The notes: a model not told the origin generated them from the sequence alone. Positions 1-8,775 are shown, counted from the first letter of the stretch. The stretch is 64,000 bases of DNA from Chryseobacterium polytrichastri (GCF_900142445.1 NZ_FRAV01000008.1:107489-171488); one strand, 5' to 3'. Numbers and translations: made by a program.

Positions 1-66
1 TTCTTCACACGTTATGTGAAAAAATTGCTCGGTGTAACTCCGAAAGAATATAGAGAGCGGATATGA
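1..66 (+). CDS. C-terminal end of an AraC-family transcriptional regulator (partial)
   Basis: The window opens inside a reading frame that ends FFTRYVKKLLGVTPKEYRER followed by Ile and a TGA stop. This is the typical last helix of an AraC/XylS DNA-binding domain, where F-x-R-x-F-K-K-x-x-G-x-T-P-x-x-Y-R is the family signature. Only about 21 residues are visible, so the ligand-binding part, the start and the regulatory target lie outside the window. The next gene is on the other strand after nearly 700 bp, so no operon partner is visible. The family call is firm and the function unknown. Confidence 0.8.
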   Translation, partial: FFTRYVKKLLGVTPKEYRERI

Positions 67-398
67 AATAATTTTATTTGCGGTGTTTTTTGTCGAGCTC
101 TTGTCAGTTCAAATCTTATAGTGTCGGTTTTAGTGGTTGCATTACCATAACTTATAATGTCCAAATTTAAACAATGCGCCAATATGCACTATACACAATT
201 GCGCTAATGTTGTTTTAATTTCAATTAACTATTTACTAATCATTAATTTAAAATTTATCATATTTGGATAAACGCATAAATTTAAAAAATGAAAGAATGA
301 CGTTGAAGATTTTGCTAAAATATTTTATACTGTAGTGTAAACAAAAACAGCTTTAAACTTCTATTAGAATATCTAATTTAATTCTATGAATTATTTCA

Positions 399-413
399 AT
401 CGTTTTTTGAGAT
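399..413 (-). repeat. Array repeat copy 1 (left boundary)
   Basis: Exact ATCGTTTTTTGAGAT. It lies 335 bp beyond the stop of the 661-residue gene and forms the left end of the array. No further copy is seen to its left. Confidence 0.85.
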
Positions 414-701
414 TTATTTTGATTTAACGAATTTGTATTTCAATCCGAATATAGGTATAATTATTTATAAGTTTATTCTGCTTGTAATAATGAGCAAAAA
501 TATAATGATGCATCAAATAAGAAATGAATATACTTGTTTTAGTATCATTTTCATTTCAAATAATATTCTTAAAATAAATTAATAGACTTGACTTTAATAA
601 ATCTTAATTTGTCATTCTGTAGATTTAGTTTCTTCCTCACTGCAAACTCATTTTTAATGTAATTAATATATGATCTTATCTATACGAAACACATTAAAAA
701 A

Positions 702-721
702 GACTGTTTTTTTTAACAGCC
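702..721 (-). terminator. Rho-independent terminator of the 661-residue gene
   Basis: Read on the minus strand, GGCTGTT and AACAGTC form a seven-pair stem with one G-U pair and an A-rich loop, followed at once by TTTTTT. It sits 28 bp after the stop codon of the minus-strand gene. Confidence 0.7.
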
Positions 722-748
722 TTCTTTAATTTTAGAGAGATCAATGCA

Positions 749-2734
749 TTATTTTTTAATAAAAGTCTTTTTGAAAAATTGTCCATCTATGGTCTCAGCT
801 TTTAAAACATATACTCCTGGGGATAGAGTTGAAACATCAATAGTTTTAAAGTCTTTTATAATAAACATTTTCTTTCCTGATAAGTCATAAACTTCTGCCA
901 TAAGAATTTTTGAAACGGACGTTAGTGAAATACTAGTTTCAGCGGGGTTTGGAAAAATCTTTGTTTTTTGATCAAGATTTACTTCGTTTACATTTAAATT
1001 TCCGTAAATCAGATTTGCTGTGGCAACGTTTGAAACTAACCCATTGCCATTCTCAACGGTGTAGCTGAAGCTATCGTTCATCCAATTTAATCCTGTAGGT
1101 GTATACGTTACTGTTCCATTATTGTTAACCGTCAAAGTTCCGTAGAGAGGATACGATACAATTCTAATCAAAGTTGTTCCAGCTAAAGTTTGATCATTTG
1201 CAAGAATATTGAAAGTGTTTGCACCGCTACCGTTTTGAGTAAAGGTATCCGACACAGCCGTGGGTGGCATATTAATAGGTTGTTGTACAACTGCATTTCC
1301 AAGTTTTATTAAGAAACCGTCACTGTTACCTGCAGATGGATAATTAAAAATCGTCATGTCTTTAAGGTGTGTGTAGAATTGCCCGACTGTATAAATATTT
1401 CCGGATTTGTCTACTGAAATATCATATCCACGGTCGCCACTACCTGGTCCTATATAATCTTCGAGGTCAATCTGATTCCCTGATGGATCTAGAGCCCATG
1501 TGAAAACTTCTTCTCCATATCTGCCACTATAATCATTTACAATGATACCTTCAAAATATCCTGTTGCAAGCACATTATTGTTTTGATCAATTGCAAGTCC
1601 ATCGGCTCCATCAGCAAATTGTACTCCAAGGCTCTTCGCCCATAAATAATTTAAATTATTATCAACCTTTAATACGTAAGCATCAGTCATTCCATATAAT
1701 CCAAAAGATATAAGGGAATTTTGTGCGTTGGCAAAGTTAAAATCCACAGTACCACCAAAACTGCCAGTTATTAAAACATTGTTATTACTATCAATTTTCA
1801 CTCTTTGTGACCTTGCTAAATTACTTTGATTGGAGGCTGTAGTTACCCCTGCATTAACAAAATTTCCGTTACTGTCAAGCTTTAGAAGGTACGCTTGTCC
1901 TGTAGATGAACTAAGATTAAAAACACCTGTAGGGCTTGGATCAAAATCAGTTACTCCTTTATTATTTCCTGTAACAAAGACATTGAAATTAGAGTCAACA
2001 GCAATGGAAGTTCCTACATCACTTCCCATTCCCTGCGTCATCTTCGCCCAGATGAATTGTGCATCTTTGTCTATTTTCAAAATGAAGGAAGTGTCAATAT
2101 ATTCGCTTGTCATACTAAATATACCGGGAGTAATATCAAAATCAGCTGTTTTTCTGAAGCTACCAGTTACATACACTTTATCCAGACTGTCTACAGTAAT
2201 TCCAAACCCTCTGTCATACTCTATACCTCCTATACTGCCCGCCCAAACAAGCACTCCGTTTCTGTCCAATTTTGCTATAAAAATATCAGCATCTCCATTT
2301 GAAGTAAGCATTTTTATTCCTGTTGGGCTGGGGTCAAAATCGACACTCCCGTTAAAATGCCCAGTTAAGTAAATATTACCAGATGAATCAGTTGCCATTG
2401 AATTAACATAAGGAGTACCATCTGACGTAGCATTGGATGCAAAAGCTTTCATCCATTTAAGTGAACCATTTCCGGAATATTTTGCCACAAAGGCATCTGA
2501 TGATCCAGTGCTCACATAACTATTGGCAGAGGATGAAATATCAAAGTCTGAATTGCCTGAAAATTTTCCTGATACTACAACATCGCCATAAATATCTGTT
2601 GTAACATGATCGGCAATGTCGTATCCAGTCCCTCCAATATTTCCACCCCAACTGTAAGACGGAAGATAGGCTAATTGAGAGTAAGACATCATTGATGTCA
2701 TTATGCTAAAAAAGAGTAAAGATTGTTTTATCAT
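749..2734 (-). CDS. Secreted SBBP-type beta-propeller protein with T9SS sorting domain
   Basis: 661 residues, predicted to be secreted or surface-attached. The first ~19 residues (MIKQSLLFFSIMTSMMSYSQ) form a signal peptide. Residues ~30-480 hold about seven repeats of the pattern W-(x)-GG-x-x-x-D-x-(G/A), I-A-D-S-x-x-N-x-x-V-T-G-x-F-x-G-x-x-D-F-D, typical of SBBP beta-propeller proteins. Residues ~490-575 resemble a cadherin-like Ig domain (NDSFSYTVENGNG). Residues ~583-661 are a type A T9SS sorting domain (KIFPNPAETSISL, VYDLSGKK, LSPGVYVLKAE). It is followed by a terminator and is the leftmost member of the repeat-bounded array, with a repeat 130 bp upstream of its start. The domain call is solid; an adhesion or scaffold role is inference. 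Confidence 0.85.
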   Translation of the reverse strand: MIKQSLLFFSIMTSMMSYSQLAYLPSYSWGGNIGGTGYDIADHVTTDIYGDVVVSGKFSGNSDFDISSSANSYVSTGSSDAFVAKYSGNGSLKWMKAFASNATSDGTPYVNSMATDSSGNIYLTGHFNGSVDFDPSPTGIKMLTSNGDADIFIAKLDRNGVLVWAGSIGGIEYDRGFGITVDSLDKVYVTGSFRKTADFDITPGIFSMTSEYIDTSFILKIDKDAQFIWAKMTQGMGSDVGTSIAVDSNFNVFVTGNNKGVTDFDPSPTGVFNLSSSTGQAYLLKLDSNGNFVNAGVTTASNQSNLARSQRVKIDSNNNVLITGSFGGTVDFNFANAQNSLISFGLYGMTDAYVLKVDNNLNYLWAKSLGVQFADGADGLAIDQNNNVLATGYFEGIIVNDYSGRYGEEVFTWALDPSGNQIDLEDYIGPGSGDRGYDISVDKSGNIYTVGQFYTHLKDMTIFNYPSAGNSDGFLIKLGNAVVQQPINMPPTAVSDTFTQNGSGANTFNILANDQTLAGTTLIRIVSYPLYGTLTVNNNGTVTYTPTGLNWMNDSFSYTVENGNGLVSNVATANLIYGNLNVNEVNLDQKTKIFPNPAETSISLTSVSKILMAEVYDLSGKKMFIIKDFKTIDVSTLSPGVYVLKAETIDGQFFKKTFIKK

Positions 2735-2863
2735 ATAGTTAATTTTTTATTTAATTTGCAAATATATCAGTTGTTAAGAATTTACATTAGTCAAAGTAAA
2801 AACTAAACAAGAAAATTTTCTGCCCTGATTTTAAGTATTTTTCTGGTAACTCAAATCGATTCC

Positions 2864-2878
2864 ATCGTTTTTTGAGAT
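2864..2878 (-). repeat. Array repeat copy 2
   Basis: Exact ATCGTTTTTTGAGAT in the gap between the 661-residue and 154-residue genes. Confidence 0.9.
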
Positions 2879-2994
2879 ATTTACTATTACTTGTTGATTC
2901 TTGACTCAAATTAATCATCATTTTTTTTCACTAAACATTTCTTGTTTACAATGTAGTAAAAGGACTTATTATCGTACTACCAATCAATTTTAGA

Positions 2995-3459
2995 TCAATT
3001 AGCTTTTCGCTCATAAATATAATATATTAATTCACTTCCCATAAAAGGATTATCTTCAAGAAGATGCAGCCTATTACCTTCAATTTTTAATTTATAGCTT
3101 CTAATGATCTTACTTCCATCAGAAGCTCCTCCAATTAAATCGATCTTTAATTTATCATTTTTAGAATATAAAATTCCATTGTACCCCTCACGGTTAGGTT
3201 TAACAGTATTAGATTCTATATATCCGTTTCCTTTAAACTTTAAAATTCTAGATGTTTCATTCCTAAGCTCTGTAATTATTTTATAGTTTTTATCTGAAAA
3301 ATAAATTCCTATACATTGATAATATCCTATAGTGTCAATAGTTTTTAAAATATCTTTATTAAAATATTTTATATTTCTTAATGTTTGAGCACTACTCATA
3401 CAGTTCCCATAAAATAATATCAAAAAAAATACTAATATTTTAGTTGCTTTTTTTACCAT
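2995..3459 (-). CDS. Small secreted or lipid-anchored protein of unknown function (array gene 2)
   Basis: 154 residues. The N-terminus (two Lys, then ILVFFLILFYGNCMSSAQ) is a signal peptide; Cys20 could be a lipobox cysteine although GNC is not an ideal site. The mature part is rich in Lys, Asn and Tyr, with alternating strands such as YKIITELRN and NRLHLLEDNPFMG suggesting a beta-rich fold, perhaps lipocalin-like. No family was recognised. It is the only gene between repeat copies 2 and 3. Small secreted or periplasmic proteins of this kind are common among polymorphic-toxin immunity proteins, but nothing in the sequence proves that role. Confidence 0.6.
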   Translation of the reverse strand: MVKKATKILVFFLILFYGNCMSSAQTLRNIKYFNKDILKTIDTIGYYQCIGIYFSDKNYKIITELRNETSRILKFKGNGYIESNTVKPNREGYNGILYSKNDKLKIDLIGGASDGSKIIRSYKLKIEGNRLHLLEDNPFMGSELIYYIYERKAN

Positions 3460-3544
3460 GATGTAAAAGGATTTATTGTTTAATATTTGAAATAAGATTT
3501 TATTTCACCAAATAACACTTCAAACCTGGTTGAAGAGATATTTG

Positions 3545-3559
3545 ATCGTTTTTTGAGAT
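3545..3559 (-). repeat. Array repeat copy 3
   Basis: Exact ATCGTTTTTTGAGAT, 85 bp upstream of the 154-residue gene and about 170 bp after the stop of the 153-residue gene. Confidence 0.9.
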
Positions 3560-3728
3560 GCATTTTTTGTCTATGATACGTTTTTCAGCTACAAGAAGTT
3601 GACTATTTATAATTTATCTATTGGATAAATGTAGCGATTAAGGCATCACATTTCTAATCACTACATATAATTAAGCCATTTATTCTCTCGTCCAGGTTAC
3701 AATAATATAAAATGAGGTTTCTCGTTAC

Positions 3729-4190
3729 TCATGTTATACCTTTAGGCAATGCAATTATCTCAAGGAATCTCAATGCATTTTCAATAATGTATGGCCTTGT
3801 ACTTTCTTTTGGTTTCCAATCTTTATGAAGAAAATATCGAATTAGCTCGGCTATAACAGCCGGCCGATTCAAATTGATATCAACAGTTTGTTGCTCATTA
3901 ACAGGGTATGGTTTATTATTAGGTAAAGGAGATTCATACTTATACAACCAAATTACTCCATCATCGGGATAACCAACGCGCCATTTCTCTTTTTCTATAT
4001 CTGATTTAAGCGTTAAATTATCCTCTTCTCGAAACGAAAGTTGAAGTGGAGATTTTTTATGTCCTTCAAGGTAAATCACAACCTTTTCAACGCATTTTGA
4101 GTATTCATAATTTGTTAAATGAAGATGCAACCTTTTCCATAAATAAGTCTCATTGTCTATTTTAATTTTCCGTAATATATTTTTTTTCAT
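3729..4190 (-). CDS. Hypothetical cytosolic protein (array gene 3)
   Basis: 153 residues, with no signal peptide or membrane segment. It begins with a basic stretch (MKKNILRKIKIDNETYLWKR), continues with a probable beta region (VVIYLEGHKKSPLQLSF, GVIWLYKYESPLP) and ends in two helices (RPAVIAELIRYFL, YIIENALRFLEII). No family was recognised. It is alone between repeat copies 3 and 4. Size, solubility and position in an array of unrelated small genes fit an immunity-type protein; that is inference only. Confidence 0.6.
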   Translation of the reverse strand: MKKNILRKIKIDNETYLWKRLHLHLTNYEYSKCVEKVVIYLEGHKKSPLQLSFREEDNLTLKSDIEKEKWRVGYPDDGVIWLYKYESPLPNNKPYPVNEQQTVDINLNRPAVIAELIRYFLHKDWKPKESTRPYIIENALRFLEIIALPKGIT

Positions 4191-4290
4191 TAACTGTCTT
4201 TTTAAAATGTATTATGACTTTCAAATTTACAAATTGCGTCAATCTGATTTATATAAGTTATTTATGCGACTAATATAAAAATTTAATTTG

Positions 4291-4305
4291 ATCGTTTTTT
4301 GAGAT
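4291..4305 (-). repeat. Array repeat copy 4
   Basis: Exact ATCGTTTTTTGAGAT. Its last base is the first base of the complement of the stop codon of the minus-strand frame ending at 4305, so the repeat starts exactly where that frame ends. Confidence 0.9.
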
Positions 4306-4499
4306 TATAAAGTTTCAAATAATATTTTAATAACACAACTTAGTATACCTAAAACAAGTATCGTTTTTAATGTCCAATATTCAAATAGGTTAACGTCTTT
4401 ATTAATTCTAAATATTGTAGAATTTAGCCCATTATCAGGTTCTACATCAAGTAAATTTTTGACACTTTTTTTCTCTTCATTACTTAAATCTTCATTCAA
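4305..4499 (-). CDS. Short C-terminal membrane-anchored frame, possibly start-less gene fragment
   Basis: Frame of 64 codons from a TTG, extendable to ~76 codons back to a stop at 4533-4535, without any ATG. It contains an acidic helix (NEDLSNEEKKSVKNLLDVEP) and ends in one hydrophobic segment (TLKTILVLGILSCVIKILFE), so it looks like the tail of a C-terminally anchored membrane protein. The absence of an ATG suggests a 5'-truncated gene left in the array, though a TTG start is possible. It shares the block between repeat copies 4 and 5 with two other frames. Confidence 0.4.
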   Translation of the reverse strand: MNEDLSNEEKKSVKNLLDVEPDNGLNSTIFRINKDVNLFEYWTLKTILVLGILSCVIKILFETL

Positions 4500-4657
4500 A
4501 AATGATTTAAGCTTCTTTTCTAAATAATTTTTTCAATGATAATATGGTACAACGTTTATAGGTTTATATTTTGTCCGATTAAAAGCACTTCATTGTCGCC
4601 CGAGCACTAAGCAATTAAAAGGCAGAAACTTTCAAGAACCACGTCACCCGGCATAAT

Positions 4658-5080
4658 TCAAACCTGATGTTGTGTGCTGTGACTTTTTCTGTACTTGGTA
4701 TACAGTCGTAAAATTATTGGAGTCGTTGATAATATATAAATTCCAAAGATTATTTGTAAAACTATTTTATAATCATCAGAATTTCCAAATCTTTCAAATG
4801 TCAACCAATTTGTATTTATTAGTATATCTGAAACAATGATTAAATTAGAAATTATTAAAGCTGGCACAATACTTCTTAAAATTAAGATAATAGCTAAAAA
4901 ATCTAAGAAAGTTAACGATACCCAATATATGTTTTTCCACGTAGGCACATTTTTATTAAGTATTAAGCCATGATTTAACAAGTCCAATACATGAGTGGTT
5001 GTCCCAATGGCAAAACCTAAAACATAAATTGCTAGCAATATTTTTATTGTCTTAGGATATTCTAAAAAGTCTATTTTCAA
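4658..5080 (-). CDS. Four-helix integral membrane protein of unknown function (array gene)
   Basis: 140 residues with four hydrophobic segments: ~10-28 (IKILLAIYVLGFAIGTTTHV), ~50-66 (WVSLTFLDFLAIILIL), ~68-88 (IVPALIISNLIIVSDILI) and ~108-126 (IVLQIIFGIYILSTTPIIL). Loops are short and the C-terminus is basic. Starts at ATG 5080. No family was recognised; small four-helix proteins occur both as immunity proteins to pore-forming toxins and as unrelated membrane proteins. It lies between two frames that lack a good start. Confidence 0.6.
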   Translation of the reverse strand: MKIDFLEYPKTIKILLAIYVLGFAIGTTTHVLDLLNHGLILNKNVPTWKNIYWVSLTFLDFLAIILILRSIVPALIISNLIIVSDILINTNWLTFERFGNSDDYKIVLQIIFGIYILSTTPIILRLYTKYRKSHSTQHQV

Positions 5081-5115
5081 TTATTTTCGTTTTTTTTTGT
5101 CAAAAGTCTTAATGT

Positions 5116-5337
5116 CTAGTCGGTAACAGATTGTATTTCTGCTTTAAGATCATAGGCTTCTGTTATATAATTAGGGTTTAAGTTGATTGACTCTAACATT
5201 TTAGTAAGCCTTAAATCATCTAATCTTTTCAAAGATGCTACGAACCGTTTTGCCAAATCCTTAAATGAGTATAAATAAGCTGTTTGCATATCCGGGTTAT
5301 CACTTAGTGAACATTTCCCGATTTGAAAACTTTTCAA
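5116..5337 (-). CDS. Small helical frame without a proper start (array gene fragment)
   Basis: 73 codons from a TTG; the open frame reaches back to a stop at 5380-5382 with no ATG, adding helical residues (SKLLDRINTLSEELKSF). The visible product is all-helical (LAKRFVASLKRLDDLRLTKM) and ends AYDLKAEIQSVTD. It may be a 5'-truncated gene or use a rare start. The nearest repeat, copy 5, lies 47 bp above that upstream stop. No family was recognised. Confidence 0.4.
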   Translation of the reverse strand: MKSFQIGKCSLSDNPDMQTAYLYSFKDLAKRFVASLKRLDDLRLTKMLESINLNPNYITEAYDLKAEIQSVTD

Positions 5338-5428
5338 TTCCTCTGAAAGCGTATTTATTCTATCTAAAAGTTTTGAAATTTATTGGTAGCTTTAAGTTTA
5401 ATGAGTTTAATTACGATAAACCTTTTGT

Positions 5429-5443
5429 ATCGTTTTTTGAGAT
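5429..5443 (-). repeat. Array repeat copy 5
   Basis: Exact ATCGTTTTTTGAGAT between the start-less 73-codon frame and the 318-residue gene, whose stop lies 63 bp further. Confidence 0.9.
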
Positions 5444-5505
5444 TATTCTTAAATAATTTTTTTTGTTATGAAAATATTGTTGACAACCAAATCTAAACCT
5501 AAATA

Positions 5506-6462
5506 TTAATAATATTCTATTTCATAAAAATGTTCAGTAGTGATTGAATTGATTTCTCCTTCGCTAAGTACGTAAATTTTGTTGTTCCACTTATCGTATT
5601 TATATTGCGAACGACTTTCAGCTTTTGTTCCATTTTTGATGTCACCAGCGAAACGAAAACGGTGCATAGTGAGATCTCCCATTTCATTATATTCAAAAGT
5701 CTCAATACAGTACATATTTTTGTTACTGAAAGCGACACTCTTAATTTTTTGGTTTTTATCATTGTAACTGTTAAAAACTGTTCGATCTCTATAATTCTCT
5801 TTGATTAAATTATTATTTTCAGAATAAGAAAATTCTCTGAATCCCAATATCCGATCACCTTCACGCTCTTCAATCCTCACTTTGTTTTTATTATATAGTA
5901 AAAGTGTTTTGTAGGGTGAATTAGGAGCTTTACTGTTTTTATAATGAATCGGTCTATCTTGATGATCATATTCAACAGCTGTTTCAGATAATGCTAAAAG
6001 TTGATTCTTTTGATTAAACTGATATTTGTTATGATAAACGGTATCGTTTCTTACGACTCTGATTTTTTCTTTCAAACGTTTATTTTCATCATAATGATAG
6101 TAGGTATTAATATATCCTCGTTCATTAGTCAAGTATTTTTTTCCTTCCTGATCAAATAGATCATAAGAAAACAAATTCTTATCCCCATTGTGTGCATACT
6201 TAATATATGTTGAAATTTTTTTTATTTGTTTTACCCCTTTTTTAGGTAAAAATTCAAAAGGCTTTACCTGAAAGATGTACACCCCATAATCAAGATTTAA
6301 TGTAGGATTTACAAACTTAAAATTCTCAATTTCAACATCCTTAATGTTATCAAATTTAAGATCTTCAACATTAAAATAAATTCGGTCTGAAGAAGTGGAT
6401 GTGTTCTGAGAGTACATAACAACATTCAGTAAAATAAAGAATGAAAAGAAGATTGTTTTCAT
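5506..6462 (-). CDS. Secreted protein with RHS/MORN-like YD-type repeats (array gene)
   Basis: 318 residues. The first ~18 residues (MKTIFFSFFILLNVVMYSQ) form a signal peptide. From about residue 95 the protein is a run of short antiparallel-strand repeats with Tyr, Asp and Asn at turns (YYHYDENKRLKEKI, YQFNQKNQLLALSE, FREFSYSENNNLIKENY, TFEYNEMGDLTMHRF, SQYKYDKWNNKIYV), like the YD/RHS-like repeats of secreted Bacteroidota proteins. No enzyme motif is visible. It is alone between repeat copies 5 and 6. Role unknown. Confidence 0.65.
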   Translation of the reverse strand: MKTIFFSFFILLNVVMYSQNTSTSSDRIYFNVEDLKFDNIKDVEIENFKFVNPTLNLDYGVYIFQVKPFEFLPKKGVKQIKKISTYIKYAHNGDKNLFSYDLFDQEGKKYLTNERGYINTYYHYDENKRLKEKIRVVRNDTVYHNKYQFNQKNQLLALSETAVEYDHQDRPIHYKNSKAPNSPYKTLLLYNKNKVRIEEREGDRILGFREFSYSENNNLIKENYRDRTVFNSYNDKNQKIKSVAFSNKNMYCIETFEYNEMGDLTMHRFRFAGDIKNGTKAESRSQYKYDKWNNKIYVLSEGEINSITTEHFYEIEYY

Positions 6463-6553
6463 AAAATCGTTTCACAAAAATAACGAAACTATACAACATT
6501 TGGTAAAGATTTATCTACGATACAATTTTTTTTATTTTGTTATTTGTGTTGTC

Positions 6554-6568
6554 ATCGTTTTTTGAGAT
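6554..6568 (-). repeat. Array repeat copy 6
   Basis: Exact ATCGTTTTTTGAGAT between the 318-residue gene and the DUF2971 gene. Confidence 0.9.
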
Positions 6569-6681
6569 TTCATATTTATTTTTGTATTCAGTAATTAAAT
6601 TTTGATTTCTTTATATTAGTTATCTTTCAATTAAAATAAAAACTTCAATTTATATTTCATGTAGGTTGACTTAAGCCTATA

Positions 6682-7461
6682 CTATCTTTTATTTTTTAAT
6701 AACAGTTCAAACTTATTTTTACCAATTATAGCGTAAGTTATATTTGGTTTATAATTATTTATTTTAAGCAAATCAATATATTTTTTCACATCTTCATCCT
6801 TACAATTTGCGCCAAATGTTATTTCAACTAATGATTTTTTATCAAAATCGTATGTTCCAGTTTTTGGTTTAATTACTCGATATTCTTCTTCGTAACTCCA
6901 ATGCTCTGATTTTGTCTGAAACATAAATTCTAAAAGATCTTCCTGATTTTTAAGATAATTAAATTTTGGGTAATCTGCTTTGTATAATACTTTAATAGGA
7001 ACAGTGAATGTTTCTAATGATCTTAATAAATCAAATTTTAAGCATATTCCTTGATGCTTGTTAGTATAGTGTGACCACATTAGAATATTTAAATTTGTTG
7101 TAGTAAAACACGTAATTCCAGTTTTATTTGAAGAATCACTAACTTTATCCTGAACTGTTTTATTAAAAGAAGTAGGATTACGTTTTATTTGATCTAAAAT
7201 TATCTTTCTTTCAGTGCTGGTTGTACCATTAGAATTAACAAATTTTAAAATATCATTTTCTTCATAATTACTTAAACAAACTAATTGACAATCAAATGGA
7301 TCATTGAAATCTTTTGCACTACCAAACCAAATTGAATTTTCATTAATTACCTTTTCAGTATTTTCATTAAGTGCATAATACTTATATAAATATTTAGGAA
7401 GACTTCCTTGATTAATCATTTGTTCTACCAGTTGTATCTTATCTTTAGAAATTGTAAACAT
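6682..7461 (-). CDS. DUF2971 domain protein (array gene)
   Basis: 259 residues. The N-terminal half carries the hallmark of DUF2971: LYKYYALNENTEKVI, then IWFGSAKDFNDPFDC (residues ~23-56), a cytosolic family with the pattern (Y/K)Y...N...L.(F/A)S....FNDPFD. The centre has CFTTTNLNILMWSHYTNKHQG and the C-terminal part WSYEEEYRVIKP, both typical. The biochemical role is unproven; members are frequent in mobile and defence-associated loci. It has no membrane segment. The repeat lies only 5 bp upstream of its start codon, where a ribosome-binding region would be, so the repeat is part of its 5' leader. Confidence 0.8.
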   Translation of the reverse strand: MFTISKDKIQLVEQMINQGSLPKYLYKYYALNENTEKVINENSIWFGSAKDFNDPFDCQLVCLSNYEENDILKFVNSNGTTSTERKIILDQIKRNPTSFNKTVQDKVSDSSNKTGITCFTTTNLNILMWSHYTNKHQGICLKFDLLRSLETFTVPIKVLYKADYPKFNYLKNQEDLLEFMFQTKSEHWSYEEEYRVIKPKTGTYDFDKKSLVEITFGANCKDEDVKKYIDLLKINNYKPNITYAIIGKNKFELLLKNKR

Positions 7462-7466
7462 TTTTT

Positions 7467-7480
7467 ATCGTTTTTTGAGA
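7467..7480 (-). repeat. Array repeat copy 7
   Basis: ATCGTTTTTTGAGA followed by C instead of T, so 14 of 15 positions match. It immediately precedes the start codon of the DUF2971 gene. Confidence 0.85.
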
Positions 7481-7528
7481 CAGTTTCTGTTAATAATGTT
7501 AAAAATTTAAATCTTATTACAGAATTAT

Positions 7529-8164
7529 TTATTTCCGAATTTTTAATATTGCTTTTTCTAATTTATCTAATTTTTCAGAAATATTACCATTTTTTATATA
7601 AAAGTCTTCTAAATCCGAATCAGGTGATGTTGTCCTTCTGTAATGTTCAATAGAAATTGTTTTCTGCTTCTTTATTAATTTTCCATTTTCAGTTTGCGAA
7701 AATGAATACTCCACCGTATAATTTTTGGGTCTTTCATTACTTAAATTTTGAGCAAACATATCTGCAGTAGTAGATACATTGTATTGTATTTTTTCTTTTT
7801 TCTCAATAAAATTTAGATTTCGGTCTTTTATTATTTCATTATTAACCACTTTCAATTCTGGTGTAATAACAAAGTTCACTTTATAAGCTCTACTACCGCC
7901 AGTATTTTGAATTACTAACAATACTTTTCTACTAATTGTCTTTAGATCAAAATTAATATCAATATCGGCTTCATACTCATCTTCCTGTTTCCAGGAAATA
8001 CGTTGAGAATTGAAATTTGCAATAATTGCAGCAACTACCGCTAAGGCAGCAGCTGTAACTTCCCAATTAGAATTTATAATAGAATATACAATCAAAATTA
8101 TGGAACCAAGTAAAGCTGAATATTCTATACTTAGTATTAAAGTTCTTGAAATTTTTTTACTCAT
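7529..8164 (-). CDS. Membrane-anchored protein with cytosolic beta domain, unknown function (array gene)
   Basis: 211 residues. Two adjacent membrane segments at ~8-28 (LILSIEYSALLGSIILIVY) and ~33-50 (WEVTAAALAVVAAIIANF) are followed by a soluble domain, ~60-190, of probable beta-sandwich type (DINFDLKTISRKVLLVIQNT, YKVNFVITPELKVV) and a C-terminal helix (SEKLDKLEKAILKIRK). The tail resembles the generic two-helix-plus-beta hypothetical proteins common in accessory regions. No family was recognised. Confidence 0.6.
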   Translation of the reverse strand: MSKKISRTLILSIEYSALLGSIILIVYSIINSNWEVTAAALAVVAAIIANFNSQRISWKQEDEYEADIDINFDLKTISRKVLLVIQNTGGSRAYKVNFVITPELKVVNNEIIKDRNLNFIEKKEKIQYNVSTTADMFAQNLSNERPKNYTVEYSFSQTENGKLIKKQKTISIEHYRRTTSPDSDLEDFYIKNGNISEKLDKLEKAILKIRK

Positions 8165-8203
8165 ATTGCTTTTTAATTTGTATACAGAAACTTTAAGAGT
8201 TTA

Positions 8204-8218
8204 ATCGTTTTTTGAGAT
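8204..8218 (-). repeat. Array repeat copy 8
   Basis: Exact ATCGTTTTTTGAGAT. It begins just after the stop codon of the 101-residue gene (stop complement at 8222-8224) and 40 bp before the start of the 211-residue gene. Confidence 0.9.
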
Positions 8219-8221
8219 TAT

Positions 8222-8527
8222 TTATAATTCAAAACCAAATTCTCTCAAACATTTACAAACTGCTTTTAAATCAAATGCAGTTCCTCCAATTCCTGTTCCC
8301 ACTATATGACCACAGCGAAAATATAAGTTCTCGTGAATTTCTATTTGAACCTTATCAGACCTAATAGTCCAAAGGTTTCCTTCCCATTCATAATTTAGTT
8401 TTTGTTCGCAGAATTTATCAAATTTTTCTACAGAATATTCATCAGTAGTAGATAATTGGCTGTGCCAACCCATAGCAGAACAAAAAAGCAAATTTAATTG
8501 TGACTTAGTTAAATCTTTAAGATGCAT
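8222..8527 (-). CDS. Small hypothetical protein (array gene)
   Basis: 101 residues, soluble. Sequence features include a helical start (KDLTKSQLNLLFCSAMGW), an acidic centre, paired strands (EGNLWTIRSDKVQIEIHENL), a Cys-Gly-His turn (YFRCGHIVGTGIGGTAF) and a C-terminal helix ending CKCLREFGFEL. The GxGxGG segment is not placed like a nucleotide-binding loop. No family was recognised. It is flanked on both sides by the array repeat at a few bases, which makes it the clearest minimal single-gene cassette. Confidence 0.6.
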   Translation of the reverse strand: MHLKDLTKSQLNLLFCSAMGWHSQLSTTDEYSVEKFDKFCEQKLNYEWEGNLWTIRSDKVQIEIHENLYFRCGHIVGTGIGGTAFDLKAVCKCLREFGFEL

Positions 8528-8538
8528 TGTATTTATTT

Positions 8539-8551
8539 ATCGTTTTTAGAT
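8539..8551 (-). repeat. Array repeat copy 9 (degenerate)
   Basis: ATCGTTTTTAGAT, i.e. the core with two bases (TG) missing. It fills the 23-bp gap between the 74-residue and 101-residue genes, and its last T is part of the complement of the upstream gene's stop codon. Confidence 0.7.
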
Positions 8552-8775
8552 TATTTATTATTGTAATTTTCACTATAGTACGACTCTGCTTTTAATTCTT
8601 TTTGAGCATCGTTTAGACCACTATCTTTTAAAGCATCTTTGTATATTTGTTTAATAAAATTCTTTTCTTCTTCAAGAAAATTTAAAGCATTGTCCATAAG
8701 AAATGGTAATAACATTTCTCTGTTTGGATTAAAGTTTTTTGATCTTAAAAGTAATTTTCTAATTGGAGTATCCAT
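8551..8775 (-). CDS. Small helical hypothetical protein (array gene)
   Basis: 74 residues, predicted all-helical and charged (NALNFLEEEKNFIKQIYKDA, LNDAQKELKAESYY). No signal peptide and no family recognised. It is the most upstream gene of the array; the rightmost repeat lies 41 bp upstream of its ATG. Small size and composition would suit an antitoxin-like or immunity-like protein, but there is no direct evidence. Confidence 0.5.
   Translation of the reverse strand: MDTPIRKLLLRSKNFNPNREMLLPFLMDNALNFLEEEKNFIKQIYKDALKDSGLNDAQKELKAESYYSENYNNK

Larger units (their letters stand above)
67..748. other. Long AT-rich intergenic stretch
   Basis: No convincing gene is seen. The stretch holds the first copy of the 15-bp array repeat (399-413) and, at its right end, the terminator of the minus-strand T9SS protein gene. 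The rest is AT-rich sequence without a clear motif. Confidence 0.6.
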
